From assembly GCA_006538405.1 (NCBI GenBank), contig BJKQ01000005.1:2418001-2482000 (forward strand): 64,000 nucleotides of DNA, in the 5' to 3' direction. The position numbers were made by a program, and so were the translations under genes. The notes under the pieces are model-generated. The model had not been told where the DNA came from. It saw nothing but the letters and a program-made list of their open reading frames with translations, and did no database searches. This document shows, in pieces, positions 1 to 13,179 of this stretch. The stretch's first letter is position 1; each line of letters begins with the position of its first letter. This stretch comes from Hansfordia pulvinata. Lineage: Eukaryota; Ascomycota; Sordariomycetes; Xylariales.

Positions 1-1589
1 AATCTTGGTCTGAAGTTTGTCCCCATAAAGCGTTGTGAGCAAGTTTGTTCCTGCTTGACCGGTCGTCCCAGACAGGGAGGGGTGCATTGCACCAGCGCTG
101 CCCACGCGGAGCACGACTGGTCGAGCGCGAGTGGGCAGGGGCAGATGCGCGGTGGACGGTTTCCCAGGTCGTATAACGAGACCCGGGTTTACGTCTGATG
201 TGGAAGCGCACTCGAAAATACTGAACGAGAGGGCGGCAAACGTCTTTGGTGAAGCGCTTTGTGAAGCATCGCGAGTAGATTAGGTTAGGAGAGGTCGGCA
301 CTCGAGGTACATATACCTCACGGACGATACCTACTATGCTTGGGTACATGTACCTGACCGGTTAGCGCCGGTGGGATTCATGGGCGAAGCGCCGCCCGCG
401 CCGGTACCTGCACCGTCATCGGCCCCACCCTCGGCACGGTGATTGGCGGAGATGGGCCGCCCCTGACGGCTGCAGCGGCTAACTCCTCGAGTCGCTTTTG
501 TCGACAGCAACGGCGGTGGCGGCAGCGGCATCGGCAGCGGGTGCCTGGACCAGGTATTCACACAAACACACATCCATACCCGCCTCACCTGCCGGCCACA
601 AGTTTATATGTACCTCGGGTACGACCAGCACCGTACCTGAGCATGCAAGCGCGTAGGTTCCAGGTCCAAGTCATCCAATCCTGTAGGTATCCCCTCAGAC
701 GGCGTGCTGCATCCGTAGGAGTATGTGCATGCGCATACGCGTGCGGCTAAAGGGGGACTTGGATCCGATAGAGTGGAAAGAACGATGCAGCTTCAGAGCT
801 ACTCGTACGCGACGTACGCGCCTGCCCCGCGGATGCCTATGTTGATTGATTGTAACAGACCAAGTGACGGCCCCAGAGGAAGGTGCGATGACGACTTCCA
901 CCTTGATTGTGCAAAGTAGGTAGGTACCTAGATACCTCCCAAGATAGGTGAACTTAGGTGAACTTAAAGTCAGGTCGTTTTTAGGCATAGTTCGTCGCCC
1001 AAAGGAGCTGCCGCCTATTCGCATCGAGGTTGATACTCGCATCCCACCAAAACACCGTAAACACTCGATCGCGTCTCCCTTCTTGAGCTCTACTGCTCCC
1101 TCTTTCTACCTTTGTTTCTCTCTCCTCCCCCCCCCCCCCCCCCCCCCGAATTCTTGTCCCGCTCCACACCGTCCAGTCTCTTTGTTCTGGACTCTGCTCG
1201 CCCCTTTGCTCGCAGCACTCGCCACTTGCCACTCGCACATCCCCGCCTGTCCCCCCCAAACTCCGACGCGACTGCCTCGACTCTTGCGTTCTCACTGCCT
1301 GATCTGCCACTCTCAACCGCCAACGCGCTCTGGTTTGCGCATCATTACGATACTGATATCCGGATCGCAAGGACTGCTCTCCTGTGCGCCCAACTCGACC
1401 TGCCTACCTCCAACCATTCGGCTCGTCACCAGCCCTACATGCTGTCACCGCCAGTCGCGCCCCTCGACCGCAGCACCCCTGCTATCAGCCTCATTACCAG
1501 TCCTTGTGGGCACCCTTCGCGCACTCTCCACGCTCTGCGGCCTCGCACAACGCGCTCTGGGCTTGCTCTTGGTTCCTAGCGCACCCAAC
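1..1589. other. Intergenic region and leader upstream of first gene
   Basis: No credible coding region is visible. The last 500 bases become strongly pyrimidine-rich, as is usual for a fungal promoter and 5' leader, and include a 21-base C tract. One TACTCGTA motif lies at 800-807. The open frame that runs from about 948 into the first gene is read as untranslated leader, because its translation is low-complexity Pro/Ser/Cys sequence up to the ATG at 1590. Confidence 0.6.
1127..1147. repeat. Mononucleotide C tract (21 bp)
   Basis: This is an uninterrupted run of C inside the pyrimidine-rich leader of the first gene. Its length should be treated as approximate because such tracts are hard to sequence. 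Confidence 0.95.
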
Positions 1590-2830
1590 ATGTCCAGAAC
1601 GCCATCACCGCCGCCCAAGGCGGAGCTGCCAGCTGGTCGGCTCCTCCCACGCATCTTCACCACCCGCCGCGTTGTCCCGGAGCCGGGCTCACTCTTCGAC
1701 ATCCTCCACCGCTACGCGCGTGACAGCCTCTACCTCGCGCCCATCTGCTGGACCGAGCGCCACAATAAGCTGCTCGTCAACCGCTTCACCCAGCTCCCCC
1801 TCCTGGAGACGCCCGTCGCGCCGCCCTCTCTGTACCCGTCTCCTCCCTCGCCTACTCATCTGCTCGCCCCCGCGATCCAGTCCGATACTCAAGACGCCCG
1901 CCTATCCAAGCATCTGAGGACACTTATGACGCCCACGGACTACCTTGAACAGCCGTACTCATATGTCAACTACAGCCAGGATATCAGGAGCAAGGCCATG
2001 GGCATGTTTCTTCAGGAGGTGTTTTCCGGGGGCGAGTACTGGTCCAATATCAAAGTGCCCATTCGCGCCGGGAGACACTACCACCCGGGCAAGTTCATGT
2101 GCCAGGGCATTTGGACGCCACCAGTAAGTCGCGCCGCACACGAATCATTTGCTGCCGTGGCCACAGCTCGATGCTAACGTGTTCAAAAGGGACTCCCCGT
2201 CCTGGCTTATGTGGACCGCGACTACACTCAGTGGACAAAGAGCTCCTGCTTCCGCGTTCACAGACCCGGCAACGGCAGTAACGAGCCTGTGCGCCGCCTC
2301 CACCAACTAAGATCGAAGCGCCTGATCCCCAAGAACCGCGACGAGGACCCTTTCTCGTCGGTGCCATGCTGGGCTTGGCCCAAATTGCGGCCTACTCCGG
2401 CTCCGAATTGGATAGGGACCGGTTCAGCCCCGCAGACGTGTCGATCCACCTGATCACGCCTTGCCCCGAGGCCAAAGCATTCATCATTCATACCGGTCAC
2501 GTGTCAACCGCTTTCCTGGAGATGTTCCACGACAACCACAAGGCCCCCCCTGCCGACTTCAAGATTGACATCGACTATCAGTACGTCCCGGCCTATTCGG
2601 AGCATCTCAAGGAACGGCTAGCCCAGGCCATGGGTCTCAAAACGGTTCAAGATCTCACCAGTCACATCCCACCGAACCCTGTGCCAACAGTCCCATCCAA
2701 TGCTCCGCGCAAGCGAAAGAGAGATCCTTTTTCGCCAATCGATGTCAACGGCGATGGCGGTAAAAAGCGCGCCATTTTGCCCAGCAGCCCCGCGGCTAAG
2801 CGCGCCAAGCAGGAGTGCGGCAGCTCATGA
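1590..2830 (+). CDS. Conserved fungal protein of unknown function, apparent frameshift
   Basis: The start is the ATG at 1590 in a good context (CCCAACATGTCC). Exon 1 runs 1590-2123 and exon 2 begins at 2190. The 66-nt intron 2124-2189 has GTAAGT, a GCTAAC branch site and AAG, and is phase 0. Exon 2 reads a coding-like stretch ending in KNRDEDPF, then the same protein appears to resume in another frame with LVGAMLGLAQ. The join lies near 2345-2353, where one base seems missing from a C/T run. The C-terminal part has a basic nuclear-localisation-like segment (RKRKRD) and a second KKR/KRAK cluster, so a nuclear location is possible. The arrangement RRLHQL...DEDPF...GLAQ resembles conserved fungal proteins without assigned function, from memory. 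I see no catalytic motif. A 41-nt intron (2278-2318) would also join the frames but would delete the conserved-looking segment, so I prefer an indel. Confidence 0.65.
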
Positions 2831-5300
2831 TCTCAATTAAGATCACACAGACCATAGGGAGCGATGTGCATGACTATGCCAACTAAAGTTAGGTCGCGAT
2901 TGTGGTACGGAATGGGGAGGTGTGTGGATTCGGTCACTTGACTGAGGCGCTGTGGGGGATTAATGACCGTTACGATGTGCTCTTCTGGGCAAGAGCTGCC
3001 ACGCATATATGACAGCATGGGTTTCATGGTATTGGATGGGCAAAGAGTCAGATGCGATCTGGTAGTTATTGGGGTTGGCGTTCTTTAGCAGGGTTCGCGC
3101 ATATACCATTTGATCTTTCGAGCACTCTATAGATACCCGACTCAGCATTGTGGTTTAGTTCATCGATTGCCTTCCCTACCAACTCCTGGGCTCCTGGACG
3201 AAGAAAGTGATTTCCCAGAAGCGTCAAGTTCGCTAGGCTATTCTAGGCGCTCCGGCGCAGAGAGTCACGGGTCGGTGGCCACGGTCTATCAGCCAGTGTT
3301 GCGACGCTGGGCAGCGATGCAAGAGGGTCTCGCAGCTGCGAGCGCGTCTCATTGCGTAACAGGACAGTGCCGAGGCATGAGCACCGGTGCTTGCAGTGGG
3401 AATCGGGGCAGTGAATCGGCCGCGTTCGTTGCGCATCAGATACCCTGCCAGGCAGGGCCGCAGATGCCCATGATCTGTAATGTAGACATGAAGAAAAGTC
3501 AATTCGACAGGGTAGGTGCCGTTTTCCTCTAAAGGACGCGCAAGACGCGTTGAGTCAGAGGTCTCCAAGCAACACTTGGCCGGATAATTGGTGCCCTTGA
3601 CTTGGTTTATGGCTGTGCTTCAATGTTGATATGGAAAATAAATGTTGCTTGTTTAAAGACAAAGTGATCTCGCACGAGCACCATGGCAGCAGTGTTCGTC
3701 TTGTGAGACTGCGGAGTTGGAATATTTTGTCGCATGGAAGGGTCACTGACCATACAGTGTTTGCCTATAAACCACAAGTCTATGTTTCCACTTCATCCCA
3801 CCGATTTTCCGCATGGACGAGTGGGGAGGTTTTCACTGTATTCCTTTTGCGGGGGGAAACAAGATCATTTCTTGAGTCTTGGAGATTGCCAGAGACCACA
3901 ACAGCCCCGGATTTCAAGCGCGGCCTCAAGTCGAGCTCTATCATGGGATTGAGTTCGACGCACTATTGTCAGAGAATCCGGGGCTTCAGCGTCGGAAATG
4001 CCGGTCACAATCGAGATTGATCTGCAGATGATCATGACACTGGAGAGCAGCAAACAACATCCCGCCTGGTTGCAATGATACCCCGCAGCCTCCTTTGTCC
4101 CTGGATGAACCCCCAAACAAGCCTACGACGACGCGAACAATCTACGAGGATAACACAACCCTGGCCTTTGACCATCACGATTCTTGACCCTCCGAATAAA
4201 CCCGAACCCACAACGCTGTTTCCTGCAGGCCTTCATGGTCGCTTCTAGACAAGTGACACCACGCGGTCGACTCGGCCCGGCCGGTCCAAGACGACGACGG
4301 CGGTTCCATGCCTGGGTAAGCAGAAAAGCGAACGCGAAGCTCGAAGAACCAGCACTAGAAGAAATGGTCTGACCGGACATATGAAAAAAAAAAAGACACT
4401 GCAACTGAGTCAGCTGCCAGCCAGAAGTCAACCGGCTTTCTCTTTCTTTACTAAGACAAGGCGCGCGGAACCCGAGGGGCTGCCGGCGCCGGTGCGACGG
4501 GGTATTTGCACAAGGACAGTAAGCCGCGAGTGCAGCCACAGGCGCAGCCGCATACCAGATCGCATACGACCCGGCCCTGTGGCCGGCGCCGGCGCCGGCA
4601 CTGGCCCCGGAGATCCATAATACGCGTCTGCTCAAAGAGTTCAGGGCAAGCGAAGAGACGAGGCAGCCCGGGGGGGCCCTATGGAAGTTTGATGCCTCGC
4701 CTGCCGATCGATGGGTGGGTGTCGCTTCTGACGGCGAGTGCCGGGGATCATCCCGGCAGCAGACGGCAGTGCTGCGGAGCATAGGAAGTGCCGCTGGGGA
4801 AAGGGGGCGGACGTGCTCATCAGGCGGGGTGGCTTGGTACGAGATGCAGGGCGAGAGTGGTGGACGGAGACAATAAAAAGGGTGGTGGGGGCTGCGGACA
4901 CACCGGATCAACACGTAAAGGCACCCGCATCCAGGCGAGCACGACGAGACAGCATGAATACGAGGCGGCCTCGGGGGGTGAGTCGAGGCGACAGGTCGGG
5001 CAGACACATGATGGATATTCCCTGTCCCGGGTGTGCTGCGGTGGGCTGGGCGGGACTGCGGCGTGAGGGTTCCAAGGCCTTACAGAACCGTATACTGCAG
5101 ATTATACTCTCTCATCATTCCCGGTAGAATCGCCAGTACGGCGCGGCGGCATCGGACGAGACCAGCTTCGCGAGCAGCGTTGATGAAGGGAGGGGGCGCC
5201 CGGGATAGAGGCAGCGATATCAACGGGCAGCCGACGTCACTGTGCGCATGCGCCGGAGTAGGCATTTCTATATCGAGCACTTGCCTAAATCATCATTGCA
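2831..5300. other. Gene-free region, part 1
   Basis: No supported gene. ORFs here overlap each other on both strands and translate to low-complexity Ser/Pro/Arg sequence. There is an AATAAA-like site near 3637. The block near 4575-4605 contains GCCGGC repeats able to form a GC-rich hairpin. Confidence 0.55.
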
Positions 5301-5575
5301 CGATGTAGTTTAGGTACCTATGCTCGCATCTACTGAGGTCGGGTATTGGGTCTTGGATATAGGTGTGTGGTACGGTCAAGTTGGCGATGCAAGTAAAGGT
5401 AAGGTAACTACCTACCTAGGGTAGGAGGAAGGGTCGCACCTGACTTCCAAGGCTTGCAGGTGCTTGTGACCCAGGGAGAGCGGCGATCCGTACGGCAAGG
5501 CAAGTGCGAATATATTGCTCTGGGCGGTGGCCAGCCTGCGCGAGGAAGGTGCGAGTGGTGATGGCGGTCGCAGGC

Positions 5576-5652
5576 AAAGGGCGGCAGGTGCAGATGCATG
5601 CGCAAAGGCAGGCGCAAAGGCAGGCGCAGATGCAGGCACAGGTGCAGGTGGC
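5576..5652. repeat. Degenerate 12-nt minisatellite (GCAAAGGCAGGC-like)
   Basis: Several imperfect copies of a unit close to GCAAAGGCAGGC are joined head to tail and grade into GCAGATGCAGGC and GCACAGGTGCAGG. No coding role is apparent. Confidence 0.7.
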
Positions 5653-8575
5653 TGCTGCTTGGTTAACGCGTCTCAGACGTTTCACCTTCACTTTGATCCT
5701 CACACCCACACCCGCACCCACACTCATACCACCAACCATCGCCATCTCGGTCGTCGCTGTCATCCGCATCTCGTTGCATCAACGAGGTGTCCATGTACCT
5801 ACCAAACCCAACTGAGCTGGAACCGGCTCGACCGGTTCATCTGGTCGCACCCCGCGTGCCCACGGCTCGCCAAGGATGCCACTGTTGGCCGCACCATGGG
5901 CGCTCGTCGAGGCCGATCCCTCGAATCCGACGCGATGTGCGCATAGCCAGGCCACCAGCTGCCTACTGCGTTTAGGACAACCTTCGGGGTCGTCCCCGTC
6001 CACATTTCGCACACACTGGCCCCTCCCCCCTCCACCTACGAGTATGGCCTTCCTTGCAGGCATTGGACGTCCTCGTACGAGCACACGTACCCCGCAGATG
6101 GCAGCATGGACTCGTGATTGCTACGCCAGAGATGACTTTCATGCTCAGCCCGGTCCGTCGCGCGATGTCTGCAGGCTCGCGCCCAAGCCCAATGCGACCC
6201 TCGACTCACGCGGCCCGTTGCCATGAGTCGAGCCCTGTCCCGCCGCGCAGTGCCGTTTGTCCGTACACTGGACCTTCGACCGATAGGCAGGGTAATAAGA
6301 CCGGATGCTCGGTACCGCTGCGAAAAATGGACCTTGACGGACGGCCCCGATCCTCCTGTCAACCTTAGGCACGGATAGACAGCTTGCCAGTCTGTCACCC
6401 ACCGCATCCATCACCTGTCGCGCGTCCCGGCAGATCCAAACAGACGACCCCTTTCCGCCGGCCTTCAAGTTCCTACTAGTTTCGGACCTGCATTTAACTT
6501 TGCTTCTGCTGTCCAGGAATTCCCAGGGTCTCGTGGCTCTCCCAAACGAGAACACCAACGCCCTCCTTTCCTGCGGACCGAGGTGCGGGACTTCCTCATT
6601 GGGCCCTCTAGGCCGAACGGACCCAAGGAGAATCCGGATAAAGAACAATAAAGGGCTCACTATAGGTGGATCGGCTGCTTTGTGCTACCATGGAGCGGAG
6701 TGCGGATAATCGTGCACACCATCACCAGGGGCCACCCACCTTTGCCACCCCCTGGCAGAGAGGGGGGCACGGGGGGCCGCACTCACTACGGAGCAGAGCC
6801 AGACGAAAACCCCTGCCGGCCGCAATCTGGCAGTGAACGGGCTAAGACGCTAGCATCGGCGCCCGCAGCCCAACCGTTCATCCATCCAGCCCAGACCGAC
6901 GCGCACCGCCGCAGCCCACGAATTAAAGTTTATTGCCGACTTCTGGCGGCCCCTCGCCTCCTTTATCGACCCCGCCGCCCTCATCCGCCGCCTGGCCTCC
7001 TACCCTTTGTGGCCGTTGGCGAGGTCGATCCTCGACACGCGCGCCCGCCGTCGCGCTGGCGTTTGCTTTGCGCTGCCCGACAATGTTCATCGTGCGTGGT
7101 GCCTCGCTTGGACCGCCATCGCGGGCCCGGGACCCTGCATTTCCTTCAAGATGCTCCCGGAGGTCTCGCAAAGAAAAGACGGCATTGCCAGCTGCACTAT
7201 ACGAGTCCTCGTAGACACCCAAAGCTGACACACACAATGCCCGCCCTTGCATCAAAACCCCCTGATTCTCTCGTCTGTCGCGCCCAGGTGAGACAAGATA
7301 CCTCTGCCAGAGACATGAGCCGGCCACCAGTTCCCAGGCTAATTGGGAGGAGGGAACGGGCGACTATATGATAAATTAAACTTGTAAAACCTGTACTGCG
7401 ACATTGGGAGACAGAAGCCTTGAATTGAGGCACATGCAGCGCCACGAACCCAGAAATTACTCTGGAACGCGCCCAAGCAGCTATCGAGGTTTGCATGATT
7501 GCCCCAACTGAATCAGATAAAGAGACATCTGGCAAGCCCTTAGCTAATGGCCCTGCGGACTGCCAAACCCGATCTTGACATCTTGGCGACTACGTTTCAG
7601 CCCGGGACGTATATTGATTGTACTTTCGTGCCTCAACGGGGAGCCACACGGCAGGGCCCGTGTTCTGCGCCGGTGTTGATGCCCATTTCATTCTGGGAGA
7701 GCGCCTCGCCAGTTGTTTCGCGCCAAACCCTCAGGGCAACGCGTCTTGACGTGCACGGGCTCGAATGTTGCCTTGTTCTCGCCCAGACGCTAGCTCAAGA
7801 TGCGAGTACTCGTACCTGCTGTTCATAGGTAGATTTCCCTTCTCCTCTCTTGTATACGGATATGTGTGCATTGCGTAGTCCACTCGTAGTCTGACAAAGG
7901 GCCCGGAAGACTGGTGATGAGGCTGTTGAGCTACGATGAGCCGATGCGCGCGCCGTGTAGATCGGCCGAGAGAGGTGTGCAAGGTTGCCATGCGGCGAAA
8001 CTCTGCCCACCTATCCTTTCAAGCTCCCCCTCCCCCTCCCCCTCTTCCTCTTTTCCTGTGCCGTCGGGCTTCGGATAAGCGTGGATCTTGTTCTCGCTCG
8101 TAGAGACAAGGGGCCTAGGGTGGCAGTTCTATTCTCGAATATGACGACTGCGTCACGATGGAATGGTTTGGGGTTCGGAGGGTTTCGAGAGAGAGGTTAC
8201 TCGTACAAGGGCCGCCGCATTTCCATCCACCCAAGGCTTGGCTCCTTGTGCGCCATCACCCCCCTCAACTTGTGCGCAACGCCGCTCCGTGGCGGAAGAG
8301 TGAGAAGCACGGGACTCTTTCGCCGATAGTCGAGCCGTGGCTAGGTTCGCTGCCTCTATTTCGCTGGGGAGGGAGAGATAAAAAAAAAAAGAGGAAAAGC
8401 GCGGCTCTGAGCGCTCGCACAATATCCACGTGAGAAGGCAGCTCTCTCATTGTTGGGTCTACAGCCGCCTTGCAGCCTCCTCGCACTACGGGCATGGTTC
8501 TGGTGAGCCGCACGGAGTCCATCAGGATCCCGCAGGCCTTCTTACCCGCACCTCTAACATTGCGCTTGGATTGGA

Positions 8576-8587
8576 GGGGGGGGGGGG
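8576..8587. repeat. Mononucleotide G tract (12 bp)
   Basis: This is an uninterrupted run of G in the gene-free region. Confidence 0.9.
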
Positions 8588-8866
8588 ATCTTGCCAAATC
8601 CCATGTGTCGTACGATGGCGCTGCACTCCTGGGCACTCGTATGCGTCAAGCGCTGGCCGTGGACATGTAAGCACTCGTAAGCCGTGAGGAATCCCGCCAT
8701 CTCGCTCTCCGGTGGTAACGCGAGGTTGGGGTGTTTTGTTTAGGTTTCGACACCGTTGGGGGAGGGCAGACGATGTTTGCTACTTCTGCGGAGCGTGACG
8801 TCAAGGGCGACGACGAGAAACGTGTGCTCCCGTGGGGTTGATGAGAGAGTACGAGAGTAGTATCCG

Positions 8867-8891
8867 CCCCCCCCCCCCCCCCCCCCCCCCC
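8867..8891. repeat. Mononucleotide C tract (25 bp)
   Basis: This is an uninterrupted run of C in the gene-free region, one of the longest in the window. Confidence 0.95.
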
Positions 8892-9632
8892 GGCTGTCGC
8901 TGGTGCCTGACCGTCAGCGGCGCCGGCGGGCATCTTTCTTCTCGGTCGTGCATTGTCGTCGCTTGGCACCGGATAATGTAAGCTGGCGCCGGAAAGCAGT
9001 GAATCCGTACGGGCACGGAGAGCACGAGCGGTTGGATGCTGGTACTTGCAAGGCGCCCCCCTGCTTTGACGGGCGGATATCCTAACGATACTCGTGGCTA
9101 CGAGAAGGAGGGGCGGACGGGGATCGACGGACCAGGGCCAGCGGCTGCTGGCTACCTACCTGGCATGGGTACACAGAGTGTTGGGTATCGGGCGGACTCG
9201 CAGCATCTGGCAATGGCAAATAGCAAGGTGATGGGTGATGGTCAAGGCACGGGAGGATGAAAGGCCCTGTAGGTGTCCATCAGAAGCGCAGCTTGGCTGC
9301 CGGGTCTCTCAGAGCCGCGGCACCACCGGCCGTACGAGGCTACCAGTAAGCTGCACAATCATCAATCATGATCCGCCGCAGCGGAAGGCCTGCTCGTAGG
9401 ATGGATGAGTGGTGCCGACGATGAGTTTGCGACCCGTTTGCTCCGTAAGTGCCCGTATCCGTAAATGAGACGAGCGGCGATCATCCGGGGGGGATGTCAT
9501 TCCCAGCAGCGCGGCTGGAGGGGACAGGAATGACAGATACGAGGATCGCGTCTGGCAGACAGACATGAGACGAGGACTCATCCATCAGTCTTGCCCGTCG
9601 TGTGCGTGTTTCTGTATACCGAACAGCTAGGT

Positions 9633-9754
9633 ACGAGTATAGCTCGCAGGCGGGCGTTGATGGCGCGTACTCGTAAATGGGAGCTCATACCTGTGGTACG
9701 CTGTGGGTATGGCATTGCCGGCGCGTGCGTGCTCACGGTACGGCGTACTCGTAC
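9633..9754. repeat. Cluster of three TACTCGTA/TACGAGTA motifs
   Basis: Three exact copies lie within about 120 bases, in both orientations. This is a local concentration of the window-wide dispersed motif. Confidence 0.75.
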
Positions 9755-10525
9755 CCACAGATAGGTAGAGAGGGGAGAGGTGGATGTGGGCGGTTCATCA
9801 TCAGTGTTCTGGCTGGTGAGTGACGGGTGGATGATAGCGTGGATGGCGTGAAAGGCACGATGGGACCCAAGAAGTGGATTGACAGGACCCTCATTTCTGG
9901 CCGAGGGCCCCCTTGCCCGCGCTAGGCCGCATCGGGGCTGTACGCGTAAACCCCTTTGATTTTTCAAACAAGACTCTGGCTTAGCCGGAGCGCGGTCGCT
10001 GACTCGAGGGCTCACAGGCCAATGAAATGACGCAGGGGGCTTTCCTAGGCTCGCGGGGGCCTCTGCCGCACGGCGAGAAAATTTCACCCTCATTACAATG
10101 ATAATAACAGTGATACGAGTCGATGGAACGGGCAGACCTAGAGGGGCAGACCTAGAGAGGGTGGAAGACGCCATGGACTGATGATACCTTGCGCGTGCGA
10201 GACAGAACACGACCACACTAGTACTCGTATTGCAAGCCGGGCAGTGGCTCGGCTGGGCGGATAGTCTTTCGTACTAAGGCGAGACGTGAGACCACCGTTT
10301 TGGACGGAGACCACGGATGTACTGGTATCTCGTTGAGTGGAGTGGAGTGGGCTGGACTGAGGCTGTTGGCAGATTTGTGTACTCGCGACTTTGTCCTCCC
10401 CAGACCGCGAGAAGTACTGGCAGCGGCTCAATCACCCAGTGCGCCTGCAGTCGACGCTGATGTATACCTGGGAGCTACTGCCAATTCTGGTGATCGGGGT
10501 ACCATTCGTGCCCGCAGCCCGTCAT

Positions 10526-10546
10526 CCCCCCCCCCCCCCCCCCCCC
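10526..10546. repeat. Mononucleotide C tract (21 bp)
   Basis: This is an uninterrupted run of C in the gene-free region. Confidence 0.95.
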
Positions 10547-10999
10547 AAAGCCCATCCCGCCCCGGCGACACCGCGCCTGCCCACCTGCACGGAGGAGCGC
10601 TGGTGCTGGGGATTACCGGGGGCTTCCGCTGTCTCATGGGGAGGCCGACCGATCGGCGCTCCAGCCGCGACGCTCGACCAGGGGGACACTTTTGAGTGCT
10701 CGAGCACGTGCCCGGACTCTACTTAACCTTCCTTCTAGACAAGTTCCTGTGTCCGTACCTGGCGCCGGCGGGCACTGGAGGCGGGCGACCTAACAAAACT
10801 GGGTGCAGGCGTGGCAGACGTGGGCTGTTCCTCCAGCCTGTTGTCGCCGATGGCGAGCAATGAAAGTACCCCGCCCCACGTGCCATGTACTCTTTGGCCC
10901 GTGTCCGGTACCCAGCCCAGCGCCCCAAATGGGAACGGTGGTTGTTGGACACTGTTGTGAGATGGATGCGTTGCAATCTTGCCGGTTGCTTGCTTGCTT

Positions 11000-11017
11000 G
11001 CGCGCGCGCGCGCGCGT
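11000..11017. repeat. Alternating GC run, Z-DNA-prone
   Basis: About nine GC dinucleotides follow three copies of TTGC. Alternating CG is the sequence most prone to left-handed DNA. No neighbouring gene uses it. Confidence 0.8.
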
Positions 11018-11483
11018 GGATGCGCGCCGGCCGGGGCGTGCCTCGTCCCGCCCGCAGGCTCCGGGCGGGCGCTCTCGCTGATGGCGCGGAAGCATCATCA
11101 GGAGGTCTACGTACTCGTAGCTACCACGGGCAGACACGCGGCCGCCTCCCGCCAGAGCCCGCTGGAGCCCATCTGACGTTGGGCAGCCGCAGCGCCCTGG
11201 AGACCAAAACCCAGTCTCTCGCCGTGTCGCAAGCATCCCACAGGGCCACAGGGGCCGTTTCGCCGGGCACTGCCCAGTTGTCTGGGGCCATGGGCCGGCC
11301 GGCGGTCCGATGCGAGGATGCGAGAACCTCTGCGAACGGACGACGTGCCGGCGGCGAGGACAGAGACACACGCCATGCCGGCAGTCCCGGGGCGACTCGG
11401 TGGTTTGAATGCTGTTCCAAATCGGGGCGCCGTCCAGGCCTCACCTCACGCCGTCCGCCCGTCCGCCTCACGCTCACTTGACC

Positions 11484-11520
11484 TCATCTCATCTCACCTC
11501 GCCTCGCCTCGCCTCGCCTG
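11484..11520. repeat. Pentanucleotide array (CTCAT/CTCAC/CTCGC)
   Basis: About seven tandem pentamers grade from CTCAT through CTCAC to four CTCGC units. Confidence 0.85.
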
Positions 11521-13164
11521 TCCTGTCCCGCCCATGGGTGTGGCACATTACGAGTAGCATGTCCCAGACGGTTCATCATGGGGTACGTGTGTCGTGGCTG
11601 AGTTTCACATTATGGCTCTCGACTCGATGCATGCGATGCTGGCCTTGGATGAATAAGCTCCCATCCCTGCGCCCCTCATCTCGTCCGGCTTTCCCCACCA
11701 AGGGTACTCATCAACATTGAAGGTTATCTTACCCATACTTGTACTCGTATACTAATAACGTGAGGTCGCAAGCCGCGCAAGAGGTGGTGACCAGTGTGGC
11801 AGGCTCGGTACTTGTATCTCCCACCCAGTCCTCTTACCGGCGTGCCGCGGCCCTGTTTGTCTGCCTGCCCGCTTGCCGGGCTATGAGGATGGGCAATGGA
11901 ACGGCAAGCTTCCAGAACAGCCGCCCGTCGTGCGCGGCGGCTGGAGCCGAGTTGACCTGGAGGCTTCCGGGCCGAGAAGATGCATCTGGCCGGTTCTGGG
12001 TGTGGCGCGACAGTGCGTCAGCCGGCCTCTTTCTCGCCAGTCTACGAAAGCAGCCGCGCAATCCCCCGCGGTCCACGCTGTCGCCACCACCACCACCACC
12101 ACCACCACCACCATCACCGCTGTCGCCGTCGTCAGCGACGAGAAGAAAGGCCATTTTGACCTGAAATGCCTCGCGGACGCGCGGGCGCCCTCGCAGGTGT
12201 GTACGAGTATGTTCAAACCGGGCGACGCGCACACGTACCCACTCACAAACACCCGTAACGTCGTCGTGAGGATACGGAGATGTTCGTATGAGCAGATGGG
12301 GCTGGCTGGCTGGCTGGGCCCGTCGACGAACCCACCCGCACGCACGCCCGCCTGTCATGCCTTGACCGCGAGAGTCGGTCGCTGATGAAGTGAGGGCTGG
12401 CCTCGTACCCGCTAGGCTGGTGAAAAAGTGGTCTCGAATGGTCCTTTTCTCTTTGCCTGCTCTGATGTTCTCCATACCTACCTGCCTACCTACTTACCCT
12501 CTTTGCGTATTCTTTCTATTCTCGTGCCTGAGGTCCCCTTCGTGTGAAGCAGGATACGAGAGCGACCGGCAGGCAGCTGCACTGCCAGCCGCGAACAAGG
12601 ATGCCCGGTACTTCGTAGACACGAGGACAGACGGGACCTTTGACGCACGTGCGTGCCACTGAGGCCACAGCCAAAGTGCCCACCTATCCGTAGTGCGCGC
12701 CCTGCCCGTTAGGTAGCGAAGGACGAGACACGTGGGTTACGACATGGCAGAGGCATGCAAGCTGCACGCCCGAAGCATACGATACGGGCAGGCAAGCAAA
12801 CAGGCAGCTCGTTCTCCGCACGACTGCGGAGGGTTCCCATTGTCACGAGCATCGATGAGCTTATATTCCAGTCGTACATTGTGGACATGCACTCGCACGT
12901 ACGAGCACCTATTTAGACACCTAACTTACGCGCGTGCCATGCCATGCCATACCAAGGTGCTTAATAAGGTACCTACCTAACCTGAGGTATTCCGCAAGTG
13001 GTACATGGGATGTAGGTGTGCGTTGTCGCGGCCCGTCTTGTTTCACGGGGCTCTCGTCTGTGCCACTGTAACCTGATCTATCGTCGACTCCGGGTCGTTG
13101 GAGGTTACGGATCTGGTTGTTTAAGTGGTACGGTTGGTAGGTATGATATGTTAGCAGGTCGTTC

Positions 13165-13179
13165 GGGGGGGGGGGGGGG
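13165..13179. repeat. Mononucleotide G tract (15 bp)
   Basis: This is an uninterrupted run of G in the gene-free region. Confidence 0.95.

Larger units (their letters stand above)
5301..9600. other. Gene-free region, part 2
   Basis: No supported gene. It contains a short minisatellite near 5576-5652, two long tracts (G12 at 8576 and C25 at 8867), the TACTCGTA motif at about 7807 and 8198, and several TAGGTACCTA-type tetranucleotide stretches. Open frames are short and mutually overlapping. Confidence 0.55.
9601..12500. other. Gene-free region, part 3
   Basis: No supported gene. The dispersed TACTCGTA/TACGAGTA motif is frequent here (about 9633, 9668, 9747, 10212, 11109, 11742 and 12202). 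There is also a C21 tract, an alternating CG run, a CTCGC pentamer array and a CCA trinucleotide run. The largest open frames (around 10.8-11.5 kb and 11.8-12.5 kb) occur on both strands at once, as expected for GC-rich noncoding DNA. Confidence 0.55.

Noticed and set aside
2278..2318. 41-nt intron explaining the frame change in the first gene
   Set aside because: Unusually short, no clear branch site, and it would remove the conserved-looking RRLHQL...NRDED segment.
4123..5007. 294-codon minus-strand ORF
   Set aside because: Arg/Pro/Ser/Cys-rich, no domain or signal, crosses GC hairpin repeats, with several plus-strand ORFs over the same bases.
11834..12475. 213-codon minus-strand ORF overlapping a 170-codon plus ORF
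   Set aside because: Both cross the CCA trinucleotide run and have no family features.
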